Below, piece by piece: positions 7,489 through 16,894 of a DNA stretch of 64,000 bases (within the stretch, counting starts at the first letter, position 1; each line of letters opens with the position of its first letter). The DNA is taken from NCBI RefSeq assembly GCF_014647235.1, contig NZ_BMOU01000005.1, positions 310,379 through 374,378 on the forward strand, written 5' to 3'. The DNA comes from Haloarcula pellucida (lineage in GTDB: Archaea; Halobacteriota; Halobacteria; Halobacteriales; Haloarculaceae). The notes under the pieces were generated by a model. That model was not told the DNA's origin. It saw nothing but the letters and a program-made list of their open reading frames with translations, and ran no database searches. The translations under genes were made by a program, and so were the position numbers.

Positions 7489-9186
7489 ATGGCTCAACAG
7501 CAGATGGGCAACCAGCCCATGATCGTACTTTCCGAGGAGTCCCAGCGCACCTCAGGGAAGGACGCCCAGTCGATGAACATCACGGCCGGCACGGCCGTGG
7601 CAGAGGCCGTTCGGACGACACTCGGCCCGAAGGGCATGGACAAGATGCTCGTCGACAACTCCGGGTCGGTCGTCGTCACGAACGACGGCGTGACCATCCT
7701 CGACGAGATGGACATCGAGCACCCGGCGGCCAACATGATCGTCGAAGTCGCCCAGACCCAGGAGGACGAGGTCGGGGACGGCACGACGACGGCCGTCGTC
7801 ATCGCCGGTGAACTGCTGTCGAAGGCCGAGGAACTCCTCGATCAGGACATCCACGCCACCATCCTGGCGCAGGGGTACCGTCAGGCCGCCGAGAAGGCCA
7901 AGGAGATTCTCGAAGAGAACGCCATCGAGGTCGACGCCGACGACACCGAGACCCTAGAGAAGGTCGCCGGCACGGCCATGACCGGCAAGGGCGCCGAATC
8001 CTCGAAGGACGTCCTCGCCGACCTCGTCGTCCGCGCCGTCCAGTCCGTCGCCGAGGACGACGGCACGGTCGACACCGACAACATCCAGCTCGAGACCGTC
8101 GTCGGCGGCGCCACGGACGAGTCCGAACTCGTCGAGGGCGTCATCGTCGACAAGGAGCGCGTCCACGACAACATGCCGTTCGCCGTCGAGGACGCCGACG
8201 TCGCGCTGCTGGATACGGCCATCGAGGTCCCCGAGACGGAACTGGACACCGAGGTCAACGTCACCGACCCCGACCAGCTCCAGCAGTTCCTCGATCAGGA
8301 AGAGGCCCAGCTCAAGGAGATGGTCGACAAGCTCGTCGAGGCCGGCACGGACGTCGTCTTCTGCCAGAAGGGCATCGACGACATGGCCCAGCACTACCTC
8401 GCACAGGAGGGCATCCTCGCGGTCCGCCGCGCGAAGAAGTCCGACATCGAGGCCCTCTCGCGCTCGACGGGCGCCCGCATCGTCTCGAACATCGACGACG
8501 TCACCAGCGACGACCTCGGCTTTGCCGGCTCCGTCGCCCAGAAGGACATCGCCGGCGACGAGCGCATCTTCGTCGAGGACGTCGAAGACGCAAAGGCCGT
8601 GACGATGATCCTCCGCGGCGGCACCGAACACGTCGTCGACGAGGTCGAGCGCGCCATCGAGGACTCGCTCGGCGTCGTCGCCGCCACGCTGGAGGACGGC
8701 AAGGTCCTCCCCGGCGGCGGTGCCCCCGAGACCCAGCTCGCGCTGGGCCTGCGTGACTACGCCGACTCCGTCGGTGGGCGCGAACAGCTCGCCGTCGAGG
8801 CCTTCGCCGACGCCATCGACGTCATCCCGCGCACCCTCGCCGAGAACGCGGGTCACGACCCCATCGACTCGCTGGTCGACCTCCGCAGCAAGCACGACGG
8901 CGGCAACGTCACCTTCGGGCTGGACGCCTACTCCGGCGAAGTCGTCGACATGGAGGAAGACGGCGTCGTCGAGCCGCTCCGCGTCAAGACCCAGGCCATC
9001 GAGTCCGCCACCGAGGCGGCCGTCATGATCCTGCGCATCGACGACGTCATCGCCGCTGGCGACCTCAAGGGTGGCCAGGGCGACGACGACGACGAGGAAG
9101 GCGGCCCCGGCGGCCCCGGCGGCGCGCCCGGCGGTATGGGCGGCGGCATGGGCGGCATGGGCGGCGGCATGGGCGGCATGATGTAA
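7489..9186 (+). CDS. ths: Thermosome (group II chaperonin) subunit
   Basis: A 565-residue CCT/thermosome subunit. The ATP-binding segments are [13 protein letters not shown] (about 44-56) and [11 protein letters not shown] (94-104). The Gly-rich [11 protein letters not shown] region and the C-terminal [11 protein letters not shown] and [13 protein letters not shown] blocks are all present. It folds proteins in a hetero-oligomeric double ring in the cytoplasm. The tail (from about 535) is a run of Gly, Pro and Met repeats (GGMGGGMGG pattern), as in haloarchaeal CCT subunits. ATG at 7489 agrees with the family start and with the TATA box at 7456-7462. It is monocistronic by context. Confidence 0.97.
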   Translation: MAQQQMGNQPMIVLSEESQRTSGKDAQSMNITAGTAVAEAVRTTLGPKGMDKMLVDNSGSVVVTNDGVTILDEMDIEHPAANMIVEVAQTQEDEVGDGTTTAVVIAGELLSKAEELLDQDIHATILAQGYRQAAEKAKEILEENAIEVDADDTETLEKVAGTAMTGKGAESSKDVLADLVVRAVQSVAEDDGTVDTDNIQLETVVGGATDESELVEGVIVDKERVHDNMPFAVEDADVALLDTAIEVPETELDTEVNVTDPDQLQQFLDQEEAQLKEMVDKLVEAGTDVVFCQKGIDDMAQHYLAQEGILAVRRAKKSDIEALSRSTGARIVSNIDDVTSDDLGFAGSVAQKDIAGDERIFVEDVEDAKAVTMILRGGTEHVVDEVERAIEDSLGVVAATLEDGKVLPGGGAPETQLALGLRDYADSVGGREQLAVEAFADAIDVIPRTLAENAGHDPIDSLVDLRSKHDGGNVTFGLDAYSGEVVDMEEDGVVEPLRVKTQAIESATEAAVMILRIDDVIAAGDLKGGQGDDDDEEGGPGGPGGAPGGMGGGMGGMGGGMGGMM

Positions 9187-9212
9187 GAGAGGCGAGCGTA
9201 CGCGAGTCTCTT
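9185..9212 (+). terminator. Possible terminator hairpin after thermosome
   Basis: Immediately after the thermosome stop, AAGAGA (9185-9190) is inverted as TCTCTT (9207-9212) with a GC-rich interior containing GCGTACGC. No long T-run follows, so this is only a candidate terminator or 3'-end stabilising hairpin. Confidence 0.4.
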
Positions 9213-9739
9213 CGAACGGGCGAACGGGCCGTCGTCTCGTGAGCCGAGTGCGGGTCCGGGGCTCCAGACCCCTCGGGCGCGCACACGGTCAGTAGCCCGC
9301 GAGCCCCATCGAGCCATCCCCCGACCGCCTGCCGCTGTATCGCTTCCGAACGATTTTCTCTCCGTCCCTCGCGTCCGTAGCCGGTGGCCCGTCCAGTGAC
9401 GAGGCCCCAGTCCCCTCCCGGACTCGACCGACGACGTCTCGACGCGCCGTCCGGGCCGAGTCACACTGCCGGTCGGTTGGAACGACAGCACGGACACTGG
9501 TGTGTGACTGGGCACCATGCCAGAGACATCTACGCACTGTCAGTATCGATATGATAGGTATCCGGTGAGTAATCGACGATACGACGAAATCAGCTGGGAT
9601 AGAGATCGCCATCGGCGAGGAGCGATACTGCGATAGCTGGCACGCAAAAGTGTGTACCCGGTACATACAGTTTTTTCTCCGGGCTGGCTGCCTCCGCTAT
9701 GGTCGGGTCAACAGTCGGCGGGGAACGGAGCGAGACACG
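9187..9739. other. 553-bp gene-free interval with a palindrome and T-run
   Basis: I see no credible protein here. The minus-strand open frame at 9289-9666 is compositionally unlike a haloarchaeal protein. The left part is GC-rich; the right part (9530-9680) is AT-richer. At 9653-9665 lies TGTACCCGGTACA, a 6-bp perfect inverted repeat, followed five bases later by TTTTTT (9671-9676). This could be a terminator for an unannotated plus-strand transcript, or part of the promoter region of the zinc-finger gene at 9740. A small RNA in this interval cannot be excluded. Confidence 0.45.
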
Positions 9740-9892
9740 ATGTCGGTGGTGAAGTGGGTCACGCGAGTGTTACACGGGGCACAGTCCTGCATCCTCTATG
9801 AGTGTCGCATCTGCGGGTCGACGATGGACCAGCGACTGGACGCCTGCCGTGAGTGCGGGTCGCGAGAGATCGCACGGTACAAGCTCTGCTGA
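9740..9892 (+). CDS. Zinc-finger microprotein (50 aa)
   Basis: A 50-residue protein with a four-cysteine zinc knuckle pair: CRICGS (about 22-27) and CRECGS (36-41). The ATG at 9740 is followed by a short basic helix (MSVVKWVTRVLHG). Such CPxCG-like microproteins are abundant in haloarchaea and typically act in protein or RNA interactions, but no target is evident. It stands alone between the 553-bp gap and the AEC transporter. The cysteine spacing is the main support for its being a real gene. Confidence 0.7.
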   Translation: MSVVKWVTRVLHGAQSCILYECRICGSTMDQRLDACRECGSREIARYKLC

Positions 9893-9952
9893 CCATCGGC
9901 GGCCGACGGTAGCGAGCGAAGTCGAAAGGGTTCTTGCCGTCGCTACGAGAGT

Positions 9953-10909
9953 GTGCGCGTGTCACTGCTGAGTATCTTCGCGTCGGCCATCCTTCCCGTC
10001 GTCGGCGTCGCGGCCATCGGCTTCCTGCTGGGTCGCCACGAGGGCATAGAGGCAGACGGCCTCACCACCGTCACCGTGTACGTCCTCGCGCCGGCGCTCG
10101 TGGTCCACAGTCTGACCACCTCGGAACTGGCCGGCGGGACCATCGTACAGGTGGTGCTTGCCGTCTTCGGGTTCACCGCGGCGATGCTGTTCGTCGCCGA
10201 ACTCGTCGGCCGCCTCTCGGGCCACTCGGAGCCGCTGTTGGGGGCGTTCGTCCTCGTCACCGTCTTCCCGAACACGGGCAACTACGGCATCCCGCTCGCC
10301 GACTTCGCGTTCGGGGAGACAGGGCGGAGCGTGGCGGTGCTGGTGACAGCGTTACAGGGCGTCCTCCTGTACACCCTCGGCATCTACGTCGCGGCCCGCG
10401 GGGGCGACAGCAACCCGCTGTCGGACATGCGCCGGGTGTTCGGCGTGCCGCTGGTGTACGCCGTCGTCGTCGCGCTGGCGGCCCGATGGCTCGGCGTCGT
10501 TCCGCCCGAGTCCTCGACACTGATGACGACGCTGGAACTGCTCGGCAACGCCTCCATCCCCGTGATGTTGCTCATCCTCGGCATCCAACTCTCGACTGTC
10601 GACGGGACGGACACGCTCCGCCCGGTCGGCACGGCGAGCGGGCTTCGCCTCCTGCTCGCGCCCGTCGTCGCCACCGGTGTCGTCCTGCTGGCCGGCTTCG
10701 CGAACCCCACCGTCGCCCGCGTCGTCGTCCTCCTGCTCGCGACGCCCACCGGCGTCACGACGCTCATCCTCGTCGGCGCGTTCAGCCGCGAGACGGACGG
10801 TGTCGCCCCCGGCGAGTTCACCAGCGCGACGGTGCTGGTGACGACGGTGGCGAGCGTGCTGACCGTGACGCTACTGGTCGCAGCGTTGCAGTCCGGGCAG
10901 GTGGTGTGA
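9953..10909 (+). CDS. AEC-family (auxin efflux carrier type) transporter
   Basis: A 318-residue integral membrane protein with about 10 hydrophobic segments. The family features are a polar residue-interrupted first half ending in FPNTGNYGIPLADFAFGE (about 105-122) and a second half with NASIPVMLLILGIQLS. The FxNxGNxGxP and G(A/S)xPxxLLxLG patterns are diagnostic for the AEC/BASS-like fold. Substrates in prokaryotes include organic acids such as malate; none is indicated here. The start could be GTG at 9953 or the in-frame GTG at 9959; both leave the first membrane segment intact. Confidence 0.9.
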   Translation: MRVSLLSIFASAILPVVGVAAIGFLLGRHEGIEADGLTTVTVYVLAPALVVHSLTTSELAGGTIVQVVLAVFGFTAAMLFVAELVGRLSGHSEPLLGAFVLVTVFPNTGNYGIPLADFAFGETGRSVAVLVTALQGVLLYTLGIYVAARGGDSNPLSDMRRVFGVPLVYAVVVALAARWLGVVPPESSTLMTTLELLGNASIPVMLLILGIQLSTVDGTDTLRPVGTASGLRLLLAPVVATGVVLLAGFANPTVARVVVLLLATPTGVTTLILVGAFSRETDGVAPGEFTSATVLVTTVASVLTVTLLVAALQSGQVV

Positions 10910-10955
10910 GATACGACAGTTATCGTTATGTCAACTCGTACCAAACAAATCCGGT

Positions 10956-11246
10956 ATGGAGCGTGGCACCGACAGGGAACGGGCAGCGGTTCGGGACCGC
11001 TGGGAGGCCATGGAGCGCCAGCGGACGCTGACGACCGACCTGCTGGCCGGGCTCTCGCTCGTCGCGGCCGGCGCCATCGTGCTGGGTCTGGCTGCCGCTC
11101 GCAGCGTCTGTGAGACGAGCCTCAGGGGGCACGTCCTCGGGTGTACGCCCCTCGCCGGCAGCGAGTCGGCGCTCCTGTTGGTCGCCGTGGGTGTCGCTGC
11201 GCTGGTCGCCGGGCTGTGCCGTTTCTGGCGGGTCACCCGGACGTGA
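10956..11246 (+). CDS. Hypothetical two-TM membrane protein
   Basis: A 96-residue protein with a charged N-terminal helix (MERGTDRERAAVRDRWEAME), then two membrane segments (about 28-48 and 71-87). Between them is a Cys-containing loop (CETSLRGHVLGC), which could form a disulfide on the outer face. I do not recognise the family. It starts 46 bp after the AEC transporter on the same strand and converges with the kinase-like gene. Confidence 0.6.
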   Translation: MERGTDRERAAVRDRWEAMERQRTLTTDLLAGLSLVAAGAIVLGLAAARSVCETSLRGHVLGCTPLAGSESALLLVAVGVAALVAGLCRFWRVTRT

Positions 11247-11267
11247 CCGCCCCCTCGCTCGTCGCGG

Positions 11268-12650
11268 TTACAGCGACTGCACGAGTCGCCAACAGTCACG
11301 CCGCACTGCGGCGGCCGTCTCGTAGCGCCGGAGTTTGTCCTTGGCCGTCGCCTTCGTGACGATTTCGTCGACGGCCGCCGGGAGTCGCGGGTCCACCGAC
11401 GTCGGGGCCGGCGGTCGCTCCTGAAGGACGCCGCGGCGAACCGCATCGTACTCGCCGGAAAACGGCGGGCGGCCGGTCAGCAGGCGGTAACACACCGTCC
11501 CCAGCGCGTACACGTCCGTCGCGGCGTCGATACCCCCGTACTCCCGCGAGAAGTACTCCGGAGCGGCGTAGCGGGGGTCTAAGTACGCCGACGGTTCGAA
11601 GTGTGCGCGCACGGTGTCCATCAGGCCGACGTTGTCGAGCCGTGGGGCCGGCACCCCCTCCAGCGACGACACGGGGTAGACGACAGTCTCGGGGTCGATA
11701 CCGCCGTGGACGAGGCCGTTTCGGTGGCAGTTCGCGAGCGCGCCCGCGAGGTGAGCCACCTCGCGGAGGGCGCGTTCGGTGCTGGGCCGGCCCCGGTCGG
11801 CCAGCGAGCCGTCGAGGTACGGCGTCGCCACCCACGGCCGCGGATGGTCGCCCCAGTCGTGGACAGTCACCAACCCGTCGTGGTCGGCGACGCCGGCCCA
11901 GCGAGCCAGCGACTCGGCGACGCCGGCGGCGAACTCGGTGCGGGCGTCGGCCTCGTCGGGCAGGTCGAACAGGCGCAGGGCGACGCCGCGTTCCTCGCCG
12001 TCGAGGGTCGCACGTGTACGCAGGACAGACCCGTATCGAATCGCCTGCTCGGGTTCGACGACGGCGAGGTCGTCGAACTCGCCGAACAGTTTGATGGCCC
12101 GGAAGGCGCGGGACTGCTCGGCACGGGCCAGTCGGTCGCGTCTGTCGACGGCCGCCGGGTCGCCGCGGTGTGCCCGTTCGGCCGCGCGGTCCGCATCGGC
12201 GGCCGGCCCGTCGTCGGTACTCGCTCGTTGTGCCACGCCCGGACCGGGGTCGCGCGTGTCGTGCGTCTCGACGACCTGCCGAACCGCGTCGGTGACGCTG
12301 CCGCCGTCGGCCCGTTCGGCGAACGACCAGCCGTCGGCCTCGTCGATAGCGGTCCGGACCCGGCGGGGCGCGTCGCAGTCGGCCAGCGCCGTCCGGACCG
12401 ACTCCCGGTGGTCCGTGGCGAGGGTCGCCAGCGTCCGAACGAACGGGCGGCGGTCGTCGGCCGCCGAGAGGTGGTCGAGGAGTCGCGTCGCGAGCGAGCG
12501 CGAGAGCGACTCGTCGGCGTCGGCGAGCAGACAGAGTGCGCGGGCGGCCTCGCGCGGGGCGTCGCCGTCGAGCGCCGCGAGCAGGGGCCGCCCGAACACC
12601 GCGAGCAGTCGCTCACCGTCCCGGTCCCCCGACTGTGCGCCGCTACTCAT
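11268..12650 (-). CDS. Protein-kinase-fold protein with degenerate active site (pseudokinase)
   Basis: A 460-residue protein. Residues 1-200 are helical and HEAT-like. The C-terminal half (about 200-460) is a eukaryotic-type kinase domain whose late landmarks are clear: APEYF (363-367), DVYALGTVCYRLLTGRPPF (379-397), and a final Arg helix. The catalytic residues are replaced. The VAIK lysine is Arg (VALRLF, R226), HRD reads HGG (315-317), the following Lys is Asp, and DFG reads NVG (340-342). Phosphotransfer is therefore unlikely; a scaffold or sensor role is inference. It is divergently placed from nothing close; upstream is a 135-bp gap to the MATE gene end. Confidence 0.8.
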   Translation of the reverse strand: MSSGAQSGDRDGERLLAVFGRPLLAALDGDAPREAARALCLLADADESLSRSLATRLLDHLSAADDRRPFVRTLATLATDHRESVRTALADCDAPRRVRTAIDEADGWSFAERADGGSVTDAVRQVVETHDTRDPGPGVAQRASTDDGPAADADRAAERAHRGDPAAVDRRDRLARAEQSRAFRAIKLFGEFDDLAVVEPEQAIRYGSVLRTRATLDGEERGVALRLFDLPDEADARTEFAAGVAESLARWAGVADHDGLVTVHDWGDHPRPWVATPYLDGSLADRGRPSTERALREVAHLAGALANCHRNGLVHGGIDPETVVYPVSSLEGVPAPRLDNVGLMDTVRAHFEPSAYLDPRYAAPEYFSREYGGIDAATDVYALGTVCYRLLTGRPPFSGEYDAVRRGVLQERPPAPTSVDPRLPAAVDEIVTKATAKDKLRRYETAAAVRRDCWRLVQSL

Positions 12651-12785
12651 GCGTCGATGATTACGGGCGTTCCCCCATGAACGTACGTCAGACGGCCGTC
12701 ACACGACGTGGCGCGGCAGACCGACCGTCGTCGGTATCTGCTCACGGGGTCGGCGAATACCGGGAAACGGCCACAGCAGTCCCCG

Positions 12786-14270
12786 TCAGTCGTCGGCGAT
12801 AGCGACACCCTCGGCACGGGGGTCGGCCTCGCGCCACGTCCCGCGGAGGAACCACGCGGCGGCGATACCGGCCGCGAGGACGTTCGAGACGCTGAATGCC
12901 AGCCAGATGCCCTGTTCGGCCAGAGAGAAGGCGAAGGCGTCGACGACGGTCGGGCCGAGCCACGCCGGGACCACCACCGACCGAGAGGCGACCCACGCGA
13001 CGGGCAAGCGAATGACGCCGAGCATCGTCACCGCGAGCGCCGCCGCGGTGAGCGTCTTGCCCGACCCGCGGAACCCGCCTGAGTACGAGCGGACGATGCC
13101 GATGAACCCGAAGGTGGGCGCGACCCACTGGAGGAACTCGGCGCCGATTTCGACGACCGCGGGGTCGTCGCTGAACACGCTGACGACGGTCGGCGCGGCG
13201 AAGATGGTGACGGCGCCGAGCGCGGTCAGGATGACGAAGGAGAACTTCGCGGCGAAGTGGTTGGCCTTCGCGGCGCGGTCGGGTCGGTCCGCGCCGAGGT
13301 TCTGGCCGGTCATCGTCTCGACGCCGCGGTCCATCGCGATGGCGGGCATAAACACCAGCGAGAACACGCGGATGCCGACGCCGAACGCGGCGACGACGGT
13401 CACGGAGAACGTCCCGACGATGAACAGCATCGCGTTGACCGACAGCGCTCGCCCGGTCCCCTCGACGGAGGCCGGGATGCCCAGTTCGAGCAGTTTCCGG
13501 AAGTACGTAAAGTCAGGCACCATGTCTCTCGGGTTGACGCGGATGCCACGGTTCCCGCGGAGCATGAGTGCCACGCCCACGGCGAACGCGAGCCCACGGG
13601 AGAAGACGGTGGCGACGGCCGCGCCGACGACGCCGAGTTCGGGGAGCGGCCCCCACCCGAAGATGAGGAACGGGTCGAGGGCGATGTTGAGGACGACGGT
13701 GCCGAACATCACGAGCATCGGCGTGACGGTGTCGCCGGCCCCGCGCATCAGCGAGATGAACACGAAGAAGCCGAACATCGTCGACAGGCCAAGCGAGACG
13801 ACCTGCAGGTAGCCCGTCGCACCCGGCAGGACCTGCTGTGAGGCCCCGAGCAACGCGAGGAAGTCCTCGACGAAGAAGTAACCGACGGCGCCGAGGACGA
13901 CCGAGGCCCCGACGGCGAAGGTGAGCGTCTGGGAGGCGGCGTACTCCGCCTCCTCGGGTTCGTCGGCCCCGGTGTGCTGGGCAACGAGGACGCTCCCGGC
14001 CACCGAGAGGCCCATCCCCAGCGAGATGAGCAGGAATATCATCGGGAACGCGAAGGAGATGGCCGCCAGCGCCGTCGTGGAGTACTGCCCCAGCCAGAAG
14101 GTGTCCGCGAGGTTGTACGCGACCTGCAGGAGGTTGGTGATGACGATGGGAAAGGAGAGATACAGCAGGGGCTTGCCGATGGGGCCGCTGGTGAGTTCGA
14201 GGTCCTCTTGGCCTTTGAACAGACCGCCCAGTCGCTCGCCGAGGGCGGCCATCCGGTCGCGGACGGTCAC
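12786..14270 (-). CDS. MATE family efflux transporter
   Basis: A 494-residue, 12-TM multidrug/toxin extrusion protein: LTSGPIGKPLLYLSFPIVITNLLQVAYNLADTFWLG is replaced by its mirror-related second half near IPASVEGTGRALSVNAM. It exports organic cations or similar compounds by Na+ or H+ antiport. The start is GTG at 14270, giving MTVRDRMAAL. This GTG overlaps the TGA of the TetR gene by four bases, so the two are translationally coupled. Upstream in-frame codons lie inside tetR in another frame and are not coding here. Control by the TetR protein is strongly suggested by the operon. Confidence 0.92.
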   Translation of the reverse strand: MTVRDRMAALGERLGGLFKGQEDLELTSGPIGKPLLYLSFPIVITNLLQVAYNLADTFWLGQYSTTALAAISFAFPMIFLLISLGMGLSVAGSVLVAQHTGADEPEEAEYAASQTLTFAVGASVVLGAVGYFFVEDFLALLGASQQVLPGATGYLQVVSLGLSTMFGFFVFISLMRGAGDTVTPMLVMFGTVVLNIALDPFLIFGWGPLPELGVVGAAVATVFSRGLAFAVGVALMLRGNRGIRVNPRDMVPDFTYFRKLLELGIPASVEGTGRALSVNAMLFIVGTFSVTVVAAFGVGIRVFSLVFMPAIAMDRGVETMTGQNLGADRPDRAAKANHFAAKFSFVILTALGAVTIFAAPTVVSVFSDDPAVVEIGAEFLQWVAPTFGFIGIVRSYSGGFRGSGKTLTAAALAVTMLGVIRLPVAWVASRSVVVPAWLGPTVVDAFAFSLAEQGIWLAFSVSNVLAAGIAAAWFLRGTWREADPRAEGVAIADD

Positions 14271-14863
14271 GCCTCGACCTCCCGTTCGGTCGCCAGCACG
14301 TGGGTCTCGACGTACTCGGCGAGCATCCGCCGCGTGCACTCGACGGAGCGGCCGGACGTGACGCGTTCGGTGGCCGCACCGGTCAGCACCGTGACGACGA
14401 ACTGCGCGGTGTCCTCGGGATCCATCTCCGGATCGAAGGTCCCGTCTTCGACGCCGGCTTCGAGGACGGTCGTGAGTTCGTCCGCGAGGTACTCGTCGAA
14501 CCGCGTCAGCCGTTCGCGGAAGCGGGGTTCGTAGGGTGCCTGTGCCCGGATTTCGAGGATCGCCGTCCCGAACTGCTCGCTGTCGTCGTCGGGCTTGTCC
14601 AGCACCGCGTCGACGAGTTCGAGGAGGGTCTCGTGGTGGTCCTCCCCTCCGACGTCGGACGTTCGCTCGACGAACCCGTCGTAGAGGTAGTCGAGGAAGG
14701 CACACAGCAGGTCGTGCTTGCTGTCGTAGTGGTAGTGCAGCGCCGCCTTGCTCTTCTCGGACTCGTCGGCGATGTCCTGCATCGTCAGGTCGGCGTACCC
14801 GTGGGCACACAGCGCGCGGTAGGTCGCGCCCATGATCTCTTCGGAGGTGTCGCCGTCGCTCAT
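14267..14863 (-). CDS. TetR/AcrR family transcriptional regulator
   Basis: A 198-residue repressor. The N-terminal HTH is MGATYRALCAHGYADLTM followed by DIADESEKSKAALHYHY (about 11-50), with the signature Y-x-(H/Y)-Y-x-S/N-K turn (HYHYDSKHDLL). The C-terminal ligand domain is acidic and helical. It is the first gene of a two-gene operon with the MATE exporter (4-bp overlap). A 14-bp palindrome sits 13 bp upstream of its start codon, so autorepression together with the exporter is likely. The inducer is unknown. Confidence 0.92.
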   Translation of the reverse strand: MSDGDTSEEIMGATYRALCAHGYADLTMQDIADESEKSKAALHYHYDSKHDLLCAFLDYLYDGFVERTSDVGGEDHHETLLELVDAVLDKPDDDSEQFGTAILEIRAQAPYEPRFRERLTRFDEYLADELTTVLEAGVEDGTFDPEMDPEDTAQFVVTVLTGAATERVTSGRSVECTRRMLAEYVETHVLATEREVEA

Positions 14864-14875
14864 TATCAGTAACTA

Positions 14876-14889
14876 ACTGACCAGTCAGT
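14876..14889. promoter_or_regulatory. Palindromic operator candidate for the TetR-MATE operon
   Basis: ACTGACCAGTCAGT is a palindrome with 6-bp arms around a CA centre, in an AT-richer patch (ATTATCAGTAACTAACTGAC) directly upstream of the tetR ATG at 14863. The position overlaps the expected promoter or transcript start, as is usual for TetR autoregulation. No binding data; inference from position and symmetry. Confidence 0.65.
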
Positions 14890-14940
14890 CAAGAACCCAT
14901 CGGTCTCACGGGTCCCCGGGCAGACGAACGGCAGAAAGGG

Positions 14941-15399
14941 TTACTCCTGAAGGTCCAGTTCGAACTGCTCGTGTTCGGTCGCCGTATTGAGGACGACCGA
15001 CGTGTTGGACTCGTTTATCTCGGGGTCGGTGAGCAGTTCTTTGATCTGGGCGTTCATCCCATCGGTGTCCATGAACTTCCCGACGGCGATGATGTCGTAG
15101 TCACCGGTGACCTCGTACACCGATATCATCTGCTTGTGCTGTTTGAGACTCTCGGTCACGTCGGGGAGCGAGGACCCCTCTACCTTGAGTTGGATGATAG
15201 CCGTGACGTCGTACCCCAGCGCGTCGTAGTCGACCTTCGGTGTGTAGCCGTTGATGATGCCGTCCTCTTCGAGCGCGGAGAGGTGGTTCGAGACGGTCGT
15301 GACGGAGACGTCGAGGTCCTCACCGAGACTTCGGAGACTCGCCCGTCCGTCCCCCAGAAGCGCATTTACCAACTTGCGGTCGAGATTTTCGTACGTCAT
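14941..15399 (-). CDS. lrp: Lrp/AsnC family transcriptional regulator
   Basis: A 152-residue feast/famine regulator. The N-terminal winged HTH starts [20 protein letters not shown], with the recognition helix in [15 protein letters not shown]. The C-terminal RAM domain includes [16 protein letters not shown], the usual effector pocket. I start at ATG 15399 (MTYENLD); three further residues are possible from GTG 15408. It is divergent from glnA, with 126 bp between start codons. The lrp-glnA pairing is conserved in haloarchaea, and the regulator is known there to affect glnA, so nitrogen control is the likely job. Confidence 0.92.
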   Translation of the reverse strand: MTYENLDRKLVNALLGDGRASLRSLGEDLDVSVTTVSNHLSALEEDGIINGYTPKVDYDALGYDVTAIIQLKVEGSSLPDVTESLKQHKQMISVYEVTGDYDIIAVGKFMDTDGMNAQIKELLTDPEINESNTSVVLNTATEHEQFELDLQE

Positions 15400-15525
15400 T
15401 ACACCCACACACGTTCTCGGGGGATTAGAATTTTACGAATGTCCAACTGCTGGGCACAGCCTCGGAATCCTTGCGTAAAACGGCAGTATTTTAGTGGTAG
15501 CAATGTTCCTACCCGGTGTCCAAAG
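15400..15525. promoter_or_regulatory. Divergent lrp/glnA promoter region
   Basis: 126 bp separate the two start codons. The region is AT-richer than its surroundings, with TATTTTA at about 15487-15493 (33 bp before the glnA ATG) as its TATA box, and AATTTTACGAA near 15430 facing lrp. Lrp-binding sites would be expected here, but no strong palindrome is visible. Confidence 0.55.
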
Positions 15526-16881
15526 ATGACAAGCGAACTCTCACCGGAAGCACAGGAGGTACTCGACGAGATCGAAGAAGAGAACGTCGACTTCCTGCGA
15601 CTGCAGTTTACAGACATCCTCGGCACCGTCAAGAACGTCTCCATCACGGCCGATCAGGCCGAGAAGGCCTTCACCGAGGGCATCTACTTCGACGGGTCGT
15701 CCATCGACGGCTTCGTCCGCATTCAGGAGTCCGACATGCGACTCGACCCGGACCCGACGACGTTCGCGGTCCTGCCGTGGCGCGAGAGCGTCGAGGGCGG
15801 CTCCAGCGCTCGCCTCATCTGTGACGTCATCAACACGTCGACCGGCGAGCCGTTCTCGGGCGACCCGCGCGGGGTCCTGAAAGACGCCATCCAGCGCGCC
15901 AACGACCTCGGCTACGAAGTCAACGCCGCCCCCGAGCCGGAGTTCTTCCTCTTCGAGGAGGACGAGGACGGGCGCGCGACGACGAAGACCAACGACGCCG
16001 GTGGCTACTTCGACCTCGCGCCGAAGGACCTCGCCTCCGACGTCCGCCGTGACATCATCTACGGCCTCGAGGAGATGGGCTTCAACATCGAAGCGTCCCA
16101 CCACGAGGTCGCACAGGGCCAGCACGAGATCAACTTCACGTACGACGACGCCCTGACCACGGCCGACAACGTCGCCACCTTCCGATCCGTCGTTCGCGCC
16201 ATCGCGGCCGAACACGACCTGCACGCGACGTTCATGCCAAAGCCCATCCCGCGCATCAACGGCTCCGGGATGCACACCCACATCTCGCTGTTCACCGAGG
16301 ACGGCGAGAACGCGTTCCACGACGAGGACGACGAGTTCAACCTCAGCGAGGAGGCCAAGCAGTTCACCGCCGGCATCTTAGAGCACGCCCCCGCGCTCGC
16401 CGCGGTCACGAACCCGACCGTGAACTCCTACAAGCGACTCGTCCCCGGCTACGAGGCACCCGTCTACGTCGCGTGGTCCGACCGCAACCGCTCGGCGCTC
16501 ATCCGCAAGCCGGCCGCCCGCACGCCGGCCGCCTCGCGTATCGAGGCTCGCTTCCCCGACCCGTCGTGTAACCCGTACCTCGCCCTCGCCGCGCTCATCC
16601 ACGCGGGTCTCGACGGCATCGAGAAGGAGCTCGAGTGCGACGACCCGGTCCGCGAGAACATCTACGAGTTCGACGAGCAGAAGCGCGAGGAGTACGGCAT
16701 CACCACGCTGCCGGAGAACCTCGGCGAGGCCGTCGACGCCCTCGAAGCGGACGAAGTCGTACAGGACGCACTGGGCGAACACGTCTTCGAGAACTTCGTC
16801 GAAGCCAAGCGCCAGGAGCACAAGGAGTACCTCGTCGACGTCTCCCAGTGGGAACTCGACCAGTACCTCGAGAAGTTCTAA
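15526..16881 (+). CDS. glnA: Glutamine synthetase, type I
   Basis: A 451-residue GSI enzyme that makes glutamine from glutamate, ammonia and ATP. Signatures are FDGSSIDGF (about 63-71), the metal-binding [18 protein letters not shown] (about 245-254), [15 protein letters not shown] with active-site Arg residues, and [14 protein letters not shown]. The C-terminal adenylylation-type tyrosine motif of proteobacterial GSI-beta is not apparent, consistent with the shorter GSI-alpha class, which is regulated by feedback or PII rather than adenylylation. It is divergent from lrp and has its own TATA box. Length and motifs are complete. Confidence 0.97.
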   Translation: MTSELSPEAQEVLDEIEEENVDFLRLQFTDILGTVKNVSITADQAEKAFTEGIYFDGSSIDGFVRIQESDMRLDPDPTTFAVLPWRESVEGGSSARLICDVINTSTGEPFSGDPRGVLKDAIQRANDLGYEVNAAPEPEFFLFEEDEDGRATTKTNDAGGYFDLAPKDLASDVRRDIIYGLEEMGFNIEASHHEVAQGQHEINFTYDDALTTADNVATFRSVVRAIAAEHDLHATFMPKPIPRINGSGMHTHISLFTEDGENAFHDEDDEFNLSEEAKQFTAGILEHAPALAAVTNPTVNSYKRLVPGYEAPVYVAWSDRNRSALIRKPAARTPAASRIEARFPDPSCNPYLALAALIHAGLDGIEKELECDDPVRENIYEFDEQKREEYGITTLPENLGEAVDALEADEVVQDALGEHVFENFVEAKRQEHKEYLVDVSQWELDQYLEKF

Positions 16882-16894
16882 GCGGGATCCGTCT

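Noticed and set aside
9289-9666. Minus-strand open frame of 125 codons in the thermosome downstream gap
   Set aside because: Its composition is basic and Ser/Arg-rich, unlike haloarchaeal proteins, and it shows no motif or promoter.
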